Shown here piece after piece: positions 7,481-12,997 of a stretch of DNA of 12,997 nt. Each line of letters starts with the position of its first letter. Position 1 is the stretch's first letter. A program made the translations under genes and the position numbers. The notes below the pieces were generated by a model. That model worked only from the letters and a program-made list of their open reading frames with translations. It ran no database searches and had not been told where the DNA came from. Location: the NCBI GenBank assembly GCA_017391665.1, contig JAFOXS010000030.1:1-12997 (forward strand), in the 5' to 3' direction. Source of the DNA: Alistipes sp. (GTDB taxonomy: Bacteria > Bacteroidota > Bacteroidia > Bacteroidales > Rikenellaceae).

Positions 7481-8506
7481 TTAGATTGTGACACCTTTAC
7501 GCAGAGGGCAATCCACTTCGCAGTCGCCACAGGCGGTCTGCTGCGCAAATCTCTCTTCGTACTGGAATACTGATACTGAGTTGGCGCCGGCCACAATCAA
7601 TCGATTGCCATCGGCTCGCACCTCACGAGCCTCGTAGCCTACACCCAGAGCAAACTCGTCAAGCAACGTAGCGTGATACTTTCCATCGCGACCATAACAA
7701 CTGATGCGGGGCACTCCCTTCTCCGAGGTGATAATATCGCCCGTAGGGGTAGTTGTCAGATGCACGGGGTTACAGCAGCCGCTGAATGCTCCTGCCTCAC
7801 TACCTGCCTTGCCAAACGATGCTACGAACTTTCCCTGCATATCGTAACACTCAACGGTGTGACGTCCCGGATTCGAGCAGTAAACCTTATCGCCAACTGT
7901 TGTTATGCCGAACGAATAACTCGGCACGATGAAACCATTGGGGCTATCGATAAAGCGACGGAATGCTCCCTCGCGGTTATATTGACATATGTTTTTATTG
8001 CTGGCGTCGGTTACAAATATCTCATCGCCAACAATTGCCATTGAGCAATAGTCTGATTCCGGACTGCAAGCCTCCCACGAGCGTACGGTAGCGCCTGCGA
8101 GCGTATATACCCCGATCATCGTGGGGTGCAGGACATACAATTCATCACCTACACTCACCACGTCACGCACCACATCCGCAGTTGCGAAGCGGTGCTCCTC
8201 TGCGCCCTCGCGATTAAGGATGCGGATGCTCTTATCCGCTGCGGCATACAGTCTGTCGCCAGCCATCTCAAAGGCTGTTATGGGCTCCTCGACCTTGAAA
8301 GCGAAAATCTTACGGTAGGGTGAAGGCAGAGCCTCACCACGACGCACAACCGTCTGCTCACTCTGATCGCCATAGAACAGCTCTTCGGGTTTTGCCAGCA
8401 TCTTGTAGAGATGATTGCCCGCAATACCCATAATGGATAATCCCGCTACTGTCGAGCCACCAACGCGGAAGAAATCCTTGCGTGATATTTTCTTATTCTC
8501 TCCCAT
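7481..8506 (-). CDS. NHL/six-bladed-propeller-like exported protein with C-terminal cysteine motif
   Basis: A 341-residue protein. The leader SRKDFFRVGG followed by a Gly/Ala/Ile-rich stretch to about residue 30 looks like a Tat signal, but with Arg-Lys in place of Arg-Arg. The rest is NHL-like beta-propeller repeats, for example CYDMQGKFVASFGKAGSEAG and ISCYGRDGKYHATL, with GCCNPVH (243-249) between blades. The extreme C terminus carries CGDCEVDCPLRKG, with Cys at 326, 329 and 333 (codons 7508-7531). That is CxxCxxxCP-like and resembles part of a 4Fe-4S site. The fourth ligand would have to come from elsewhere in the protein or from a partner. The start ATG is 1 base after the upstream stop, behind an AT-rich leader. 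The next gene is the twin-arginine polyferredoxin, so a complex between the two is plausible. The precise function is not recognised. Confidence 0.8.
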   Translation of the reverse strand: MGENKKISRKDFFRVGGSTVAGLSIMGIAGNHLYKMLAKPEELFYGDQSEQTVVRRGEALPSPYRKIFAFKVEEPITAFEMAGDRLYAAADKSIRILNREGAEEHRFATADVVRDVVSVGDELYVLHPTMIGVYTLAGATVRSWEACSPESDYCSMAIVGDEIFVTDASNKNICQYNREGAFRRFIDSPNGFIVPSYSFGITTVGDKVYCSNPGRHTVECYDMQGKFVASFGKAGSEAGAFSGCCNPVHLTTTPTGDIITSEKGVPRISCYGRDGKYHATLLDEFALGVGYEAREVRADGNRLIVAGANSVSVFQYEERFAQQTACGDCEVDCPLRKGVTI

Positions 8507-8507
8507 A

Positions 8508-9923
8508 TTATTTAATTTTTAAGCATACAACATTATGTGCATCGCGCACGATCAATCGTCCGTCGGCATATGCCATCGGACCCCAGGCATCTGCACCCTC
8601 GATAATGCGCTGTGAGCGTACGAAGGTCATAGAGTTGTTACCGATGCGATACTGATATAATTCGCCGTCATCCTTGAAGATGAACAGATTCTCATCAATT
8701 ACGATGTAAGGGCCTAAGCCGAAACGCTCATCAGCACCTGAACTCCATACGGGGTTGTGCAGATCCGAGGGCGAGTAGCAAGCCAGCTTACCTCTGATGC
8801 TACCTCCATCCTTGGGCGCTACGGTGATAATCATACCGTTATAGAAAATAGGAGTCTGCTGCTCGCAAGAAAGGCCCTTGTCAGCCTTGTACTGGTCGAG
8901 CACGGTGGCTGACCAGCCGCCGGCATTGGACACCTGCAGGAGTGCACCTCCCGTACCGTAACCTGCTACCATCAGAATGCGATCCGACGACAGTCGTACG
9001 GGTGAGGGTGCCACCACCGAGGGCTGCCACTTATTGGTGTGCCAGAGCAGTGTGCCACGATCAGCCTTGTCGGCCGAAACGCCGCATACGCCACCGACAC
9101 CTACATAGACATAAGTAGGCTTACCGCCCAGCGTCATAGGCATCACCGACGAGTGCGACATGGTAAATCCAACGGTATTGGGTGTCTGCCACACTATTTC
9201 GCCCGTCATACAATCTACGCCAATCATCAGTGTCTGCTCGCCTGCAGGCGCAAGTACAACCACGCCATCATCCACCACAGGACACTGACCAGTATACCAG
9301 AACGGCACCTCTGAAGAGAACTGTTTCTGCATATCCATCGTCCAGAGCATATCGCCCGACTCGGGGTCGCAGCACATCACGTGTCCCTGCGGACCAACCG
9401 TAATTACATATCCTTCGCCCACAACGGGAATGGTGCGCGAAAAACCGTGATTACGCTTTATGGGCACACGATACCACCTGCGCCACAACTCTTTACCCGT
9501 CTCGAGCGAGAAACAGCGCAAGGCATCAGAGTTTAGTTGCTCGTTGTAGTCGAGAACATACACACGGCCGTCGTAGATGACGGGAGCTGCATGACCCTCG
9601 CCCGTCTCGAAGCGCCACTGCTCCGCAAACTCACCCTCGATGAAGGCTGGCGCAGAGGTCTTGACAATGTTGGTACGATCCTCGCCTCTGAAACCTATCC
9701 AGCGGCCCTCTAACTCGGTCGAGAACTCCTCATCATAGCGCATGAAATATTCACCGATGACCACATCATCGGCCTTACGCTCCAAACCTTCGGGGCGATT
9801 GTCAGCACCAGGCAGGTGCAGATCGAAATCCTGCTTGGGAGTATGCAGATGCCACCCAACAAGGAGCACCACATAGACCAGTGCCGTTGCCGCAGCAACG
9901 TAGATTAATTTCTTCTCTTTCAC
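8508..9923 (-). CDS. Membrane-anchored PQQ-like beta-propeller protein
   Basis: A 471-residue protein with one N-terminal transmembrane anchor (about 6-25) and a propeller that should face the periplasm. The domain opens with WIGFRGEDRTN, the start seen in many PQQ-like (BamB/quinoprotein-fold) domains. It continues with blade repeats of the form 'cfsleTGkelWrr', 'CDPESGDMLWTM' and 'DCMTGEIVWQTP'. The chosen start is GTG at 9921-9923, overlapping the TGA of the cyclase gene as GTGA. The anchor is lost if a later start is used. It has nine cysteines, many for an exported propeller, including a vicinal pair at 184-185 inside a blade strand. I do not see the catalytic layout of PQQ alcohol dehydrogenases, so a scaffold or partner role for the Fe-S proteins encoded next to it is more likely than a PQQ enzyme. 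Confidence 0.85.
   Translation of the reverse strand: MKEKKLIYVAAATALVYVVLLVGWHLHTPKQDFDLHLPGADNRPEGLERKADDVVIGEYFMRYDEEFSTELEGRWIGFRGEDRTNIVKTSAPAFIEGEFAEQWRFETGEGHAAPVIYDGRVYVLDYNEQLNSDALRCFSLETGKELWRRWYRVPIKRNHGFSRTIPVVGEGYVITVGPQGHVMCCDPESGDMLWTMDMQKQFSSEVPFWYTGQCPVVDDGVVVLAPAGEQTLMIGVDCMTGEIVWQTPNTVGFTMSHSSVMPMTLGGKPTYVYVGVGGVCGVSADKADRGTLLWHTNKWQPSVVAPSPVRLSSDRILMVAGYGTGGALLQVSNAGGWSATVLDQYKADKGLSCEQQTPIFYNGMIITVAPKDGGSIRGKLACYSPSDLHNPVWSSGADERFGLGPYIVIDENLFIFKDDGELYQYRIGNNSMTFVRSQRIIEGADAWGPMAYADGRLIVRDAHNVVCLKIK
9920..9923 (-). promoter_or_regulatory. GTGA stop-start overlap between cyclase and propeller genes
   Basis: The TGA stop of the cyclase gene (9920-9922) overlaps a GTG start (9921-9923) of the propeller gene. 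There is no Shine-Dalgarno-like sequence upstream, so the propeller is probably translated by re-initiation. This ties the isoprenoid block to the envelope redox block at the level of translation. Confidence 0.65.
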
Positions 9924-11638
9924 TTTATAATCTGTCTTAATTTCTTCAATGCAATCAGTGTAAATACCATATTATACATCCGTTCGGAGTACCACAAACG
10001 GGCAAAATATAATCCGATGGGCTCTTCGCGATAAAACTTATCGGCCTGCCACATCTCATGCAGATAGTCAAAACCTCTTTCAATGGACTCCATATCTGGA
10101 TTCTCAACCGATGCCAGGGCACTCAGAGCTCGCGAGGTGAGTGTAACTTTCGACCGCACGCCCTTGGCTCCGCCCCAACCGCCATCTTCGTTCTGTGCCG
10201 AGAGCAGATACTCTATACCCTTTGCAATCAGTGGTCGGGTAGCAGGATTTGACGAGTGGGTCAGATACTCTACAGCTGTTGCAGTACCATACACAGGCGA
10301 GAGCTCATTCTCAGCATCCTGATCACCAAACCAAAGCGGTATCCATGAGCCGTCGGCGGCTTGATGGCGCTCCATCCATGCGATCAGTCGCGAGATGCTT
10401 TTACGGCAACGGCGCTGCAGATCTTCGGGCAGCGAGGTCATCCATAGCTCCATGGCCAGAAGTGCATGAGCCGATATGTCGGCACTGCTGCGGTCGAACG
10501 GCAGTTTACCCCAGCCCTTGCAGAATGTGGGCATGCCTCCGTCGTTATTTTGCAGCGACATGAGCCACTCCACGCCACCACGCACCTCGTCGCAATATTT
10601 GCCACGCAAAAGCGTATGCAGTGCAACAAGCGCAGCCGACGTATCATCACCATCAGGTGCTGCACCCGACAAATCGCTCCATCCCCAGCCGCCTGCGGGA
10701 GCACCAGTGAAGTAGTGCTTCTGCTTAAAGGCGTTGTGGCGAATCGTTGAAGCGAGTAATTCACGCTCCTCTACGTCATCGCCCAGCGCACGCACGGCGG
10801 TAGCCGTAACCCAGGCCGCAAGGTCGGTATCGATAGGCCATGAGCCATCGGCGCGAACTGTATCAACAAGAAAGTCGGCGCATCGTTGCGTAACGGCATG
10901 ATCGCGAAAACCTGCCTCGCTAAGACACATACTCACAAATGCCGTCAGCGGAGCTGCCTCCAGGAATCCACCATCCTCGGGCTGCAACGATGTAAGCACC
11001 CGCATACATTTGGGCACAAAGGCTTCGCGCAGAGGCGAAAATATCGTTTGTCGTCCGCGACGGAATCGCACGATACCTACCGCAATAAGAGCAGGTATGG
11101 CATAACTCACGACGGGTAGTTGCAGGAATCTAAAGAAACGTTGTGGCAGGATAGTGAGCTCAAAAGGAAATGGAGGAATACGGTTCCAATCCTTCACAAT
11201 TCCCGCCAGAGCACACATAACCAATATGGGCACTGAGAAGGTCAGATCCTTGCCGTAGTAATCCAGTACGCCACGCACCAGATGCTCGTCGTCAATGCCG
11301 CCAAAGTGGTTCTTCAGATACTCCTCGGTTTGCTTCGGTGCTGCGCCAAGAGCATAGAGCGAAGTGTATGTAAGCAGCGTAGCAGTCATATTCGATGGGC
11401 TCTCCACCGAGTCGCCCCACGAGCCATCGCTCTGCATCGTGTGAAGCAGCCACTCCTTGCCACGCTCTATGTGATCGTTATATCGCTCGGCATCTATCTT
11501 ATGCAGGGCGAATATCGACACAGAGGTCGATATGGCGCTCGACGAAAGGTTTCCACGCCACATCTGCCCCGGTCTGCGACTCGCTTTAAGGCGCGCCTGC
11601 ACGTCAGCAATCATTATATCTATATCTTCTCTTCTCAT
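9920..11638 (-). CDS. Squalene-hopene-cyclase-like class II terpene cyclase
   Basis: A 572-residue member of the SHC/terpene cyclase family. About six QW-type repeats are visible: WLLHTMQSDGSW (63-74), an F-ending variant LTSLQPEDGGF (215-225), FLVDTVRADGSW (256-267), WLMSLQNNDGG (358-368), WMERHQAADGSW (421-432) and YLLSAQNEDGGWGG (477-490). After GGWGW (316-320) comes DGDDT (329-333; codons 10643-10654), which matches the DxDD proton-donor motif of class II cyclases at the position expected from SHC (GGW...PDVDDT). The hydrophobic segment at about 162-192 could be a monotopic membrane insertion. The protein is shorter than typical SHC (over 600 residues) and ends with IGLYFARLWY...MVFTLIALKKL, so it is probably not a standard hopene cyclase. 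Polyprenyl chain cyclisation is likely; substrate and product are unknown. The gene overlaps both neighbours by 4 bases. Confidence 0.85.
   Translation of the reverse strand: MRREDIDIMIADVQARLKASRRPGQMWRGNLSSSAISTSVSIFALHKIDAERYNDHIERGKEWLLHTMQSDGSWGDSVESPSNMTATLLTYTSLYALGAAPKQTEEYLKNHFGGIDDEHLVRGVLDYYGKDLTFSVPILVMCALAGIVKDWNRIPPFPFELTILPQRFFRFLQLPVVSYAIPALIAVGIVRFRRGRQTIFSPLREAFVPKCMRVLTSLQPEDGGFLEAAPLTAFVSMCLSEAGFRDHAVTQRCADFLVDTVRADGSWPIDTDLAAWVTATAVRALGDDVEERELLASTIRHNAFKQKHYFTGAPAGGWGWSDLSGAAPDGDDTSAALVALHTLLRGKYCDEVRGGVEWLMSLQNNDGGMPTFCKGWGKLPFDRSSADISAHALLAMELWMTSLPEDLQRRCRKSISRLIAWMERHQAADGSWIPLWFGDQDAENELSPVYGTATAVEYLTHSSNPATRPLIAKGIEYLLSAQNEDGGWGGAKGVRSKVTLTSRALSALASVENPDMESIERGFDYLHEMWQADKFYREEPIGLYFARLWYSERMYNMVFTLIALKKLRQIIK
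11635..11638 (-). promoter_or_regulatory. ATGA stop-start overlap between the two cyclase-like genes
   Basis: The TGA stop of the 283-residue barrel protein overlaps the ATG of the 572-residue cyclase-like protein. A weak AGGAA lies 5 bases upstream of the start. The overlap suggests translational coupling and fixed stoichiometry of the two barrel proteins. Confidence 0.7.
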
Positions 11639-12486
11639 AGTGTTCCTAATGCCAGTAATCCGTAAAACAAATATTCTACATCACTCTCATCATCCAACAG
11701 CGTGGCGGCAAAGCCTCCATCGTCGAGCCAGTGTCCCTCAATGAAATCAGTGGCCGAGTAACGCGGCTCGACTCCGTAGCAACGAAGCGCGAAGAGTGCC
11801 GTAGCCGTTGACAGCAAGTCGGGTAGTGGCGTATGCTGCTCGGCACACCAGCCACCATTTGATTTTTGCTCATTTCTGAGCCACTCAACATCCTGCATAG
11901 GCAAGCAATCCTTGCTCTGCCGCGCAACCATCAGCGCCGCAGCCGTAGCATTTGTCGATGGTTTTCCATTCCGTCTGTTAGCGTAGCCTCCGCCCTCGGT
12001 GCGGTATGGCGTCAGGCAGGCATGGGGTAGGGTGTTACCCGTATCTTCGCAAAGCGAGTAGAGTATAAATTGTGCGTAAGGCGACTCGGCATCTGAATTT
12101 GGCACAACCTCAAACGAGGATAGCGGCCTTATCGCTTTGCGCTTTATGTTTTTTAGCACGAACTCTATCTTGCTCTGCTCCCACTCATTTATCATTCGAG
12201 CGCGAACATACGCTGCATAGTGTACCAAATCAAGTTTCTCGCTATCAATACCATCGAGCCACTGGCGCGTAGCCTCGCAATTACGACTAATACCCAGGAC
12301 GTGCGAGAGCAATAATCCAAACGAAGTATAGTAAATATCCTCCTTACCACTCCGATCCACAAACACACCGTTGGCGGTCATGCGCTCCTGAACAAATTGG
12401 CGCATCAAAGCCAACGCCTCGTTGCCAAGCGATGCTGTGGCACGTTGCAGAGTGCGAAGCATGAGTATGGATATCGTATCTCGCAT
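11635..12486 (-). CDS. Single-barrel prenyltransferase / squalene-oxidase-repeat protein
   Basis: A 283-residue protein with alpha-alpha barrel repeats of the prenyltransferase/terpene cyclase superfamily. The visible repeats are GGGYANRRNGKPSTNATAAA (165-184), a QW-like VEWLRNEQKSNGGW (200-213), DLLSTATALFAL (223-234) and a C-terminal DGGFAATL...DVEYLFYGLLALG. It has no DxDD motif and is too short for a full two-barrel cyclase, so it resembles one barrel, like the beta subunit of protein prenyltransferases. I see no convincing Asp/Cys/His zinc triad, so protein prenylation is doubtful. It sits between a prenyl diphosphate synthase and a class II cyclase-like gene, and its TGA stop overlaps the next ATG (ATGA). 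That points to a partner, chaperone or second enzyme in isoprenoid processing. The substrate is unknown. No signal peptide is seen, so it is probably cytoplasmic or peripheral on the membrane. Confidence 0.8.
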   Translation of the reverse strand: MRDTISILMLRTLQRATASLGNEALALMRQFVQERMTANGVFVDRSGKEDIYYTSFGLLLSHVLGISRNCEATRQWLDGIDSEKLDLVHYAAYVRARMINEWEQSKIEFVLKNIKRKAIRPLSSFEVVPNSDAESPYAQFILYSLCEDTGNTLPHACLTPYRTEGGGYANRRNGKPSTNATAAALMVARQSKDCLPMQDVEWLRNEQKSNGGWCAEQHTPLPDLLSTATALFALRCYGVEPRYSATDFIEGHWLDDGGFAATLLDDESDVEYLFYGLLALGTL

Positions 12487-12489
12487 GGT

Positions 12490-12997
12490 CTATTTCAATA
12501 TTTTAGCAGTGAGTCGGTAGAGCAGGCTCTTTAACTCCGTATCGTCGATAGCCTCTAAAATATCCAACGCACGCTGATGATACTCCTCCGCCATCTCGCG
12601 TGTGCGCTCCACAGCCTCATCAAGCAGAGGGCGGAGAGGCTCACTGCGCAGCAGCGTCTTTATATCTTCCGCTTCGATCATCATTCTTACAATCTCCTCA
12701 TCGGGGCACATCTCACACAGCAGAGCAAAGATCGAAGAGGGTCGCAGGGCGATAGGCTCATCCGAGTCGAAGTCCTCCACATCGTCACGCAACTGATATG
12801 CTATGCCGAGTGCCGACGAGTAAGCACGCAGCGGTGCCGCAAGTGCAGGGTTGCCGTTGGCGCACAGCAGAGCTAACAGCAGCGACACCTCAAAGGCAGG
12901 GGAGGTCTTCAATCGGAAAATATCCAACACCTCGTGCAGTGTTATAGCACGCGGCGAGGCACACCACTCCAACTCCATGCCCTGACCCTGACTCAGC
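12490..12997 (-). CDS. Polyprenyl (trans-isoprenyl) diphosphate synthase, 3' part only
   Basis: Class I prenyl chain elongation enzyme, expected to condense isopentenyl diphosphate with an allylic diphosphate in the cytoplasm. The reading frame runs open through the right edge, so the ATG at 12978 is not the true start. The first visible residues (LSQGQGMELEW) match the conserved GQ-x-(L/M)-(D/E) region that follows the first Asp-rich motif in this family. A KT pair follows (FRLKTSPAF), then the second Asp-rich motif DDVED (12772-12786), which binds Mg-diphosphate. The first DDxxD lies outside the window. The usual GKP-x-G-x-D stretch after the second motif is replaced by DEPIALRPSS, so this is a divergent subgroup. 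Chain length cannot be read from the visible part. The stop is 3 bases from the next gene, a cyclase-like protein, which suggests it supplies that enzyme's substrate. Confidence 0.88.
   Translation of the reverse strand, partial: LSQGQGMELEWCASPRAITLHEVLDIFRLKTSPAFEVSLLLALLCANGNPALAAPLRAYSSALGIAYQLRDDVEDFDSDEPIALRPSSIFALLCEMCPDEEIVRMMIEAEDIKTLLRSEPLRPLLDEAVERTREMAEEYHQRALDILEAIDDTELKSLLYRLTAKILK

Noticed and set aside
8508..9923. PQQ-dependent dehydrogenase, suggested by the propeller fold and the vicinal Cys 184-185
   Set aside because: The Cys pair lies in a blade strand just before the turn and Trp motif, not in the PQQ-site context of methanol dehydrogenase. No Ca/Asp catalytic pattern was seen, so the domain is called only PQQ-like.
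11635..12486. Protein farnesyl/geranylgeranyl transferase beta subunit
   Set aside because: The fold repeats match, but no convincing zinc-binding Asp/Cys/His set or alpha-subunit gene is visible, and bacterial context favours a terpene role.

Overview
The window is one unbroken run of eleven genes, all on the minus strand, so transcription reads from the right end (12997) to the left end (1). Every gap between genes is 15 bases or less and two junctions overlap by 4 bases. No internal promoter, terminator, RNA gene, repeat array or mobile element is visible, so this looks like the inside of one long operon that continues past both edges. Several features fit an anaerobic bacterium of the Bacteroidota: roughly balanced base composition, AT-rich leaders with few Shine-Dalgarno sites, a lipoprotein, and fused NuoE-NuoF style electron-transfer proteins. 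A gut Bacteroidales is a reasonable guess, but the taxon is inferred and not proven.

In transcription order there are three blocks. Block 1 (12997-9920) is an isoprenoid block: the 3' part of a polyprenyl (trans-isoprenyl) diphosphate synthase, a 283-residue single-barrel prenyltransferase/terpene-cyclase-like protein, and a 572-residue squalene-hopene-cyclase-like protein with an intact class II DxDD motif. Block 2 (9923-3807) is an envelope redox block: a membrane-anchored PQQ-like beta-propeller, an NHL-like propeller with a Tat-like leader and a C-terminal cysteine motif, a twin-arginine-leader polyferredoxin, a polytopic NosR/NapH-type Fe-S membrane protein, and a second PQQ-like propeller on a three-helix anchor with a long Ala/Glu-rich spacer. 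Block 3 (3791-430) is a cytoplasmic NADH-oxidising block: a NuoE-NuoF fusion and a HoxU/NuoG-N-terminus-like Fe-S protein. A third PQQ-like propeller, a lipoprotein, follows and is cut by the left edge.

Working model (inference): the NuoEF/HoxU-like pair takes electrons from NADH (or exchanges them with ferredoxin). The NosR/NapH-like protein moves electrons across or along the membrane to the exported polyferredoxin. The propellers act as scaffolds or partners on the outer face. The isoprenoid block either makes a cyclised lipid used by this chain or is itself the reason for the electron supply. No hydrogenase H-cluster domain, molybdopterin enzyme, nitrous oxide reductase or CxxCH haem site is encoded here, so the terminal acceptor is unknown. 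I do not recognise this combination as a named system. It is the most interesting thing in the window.
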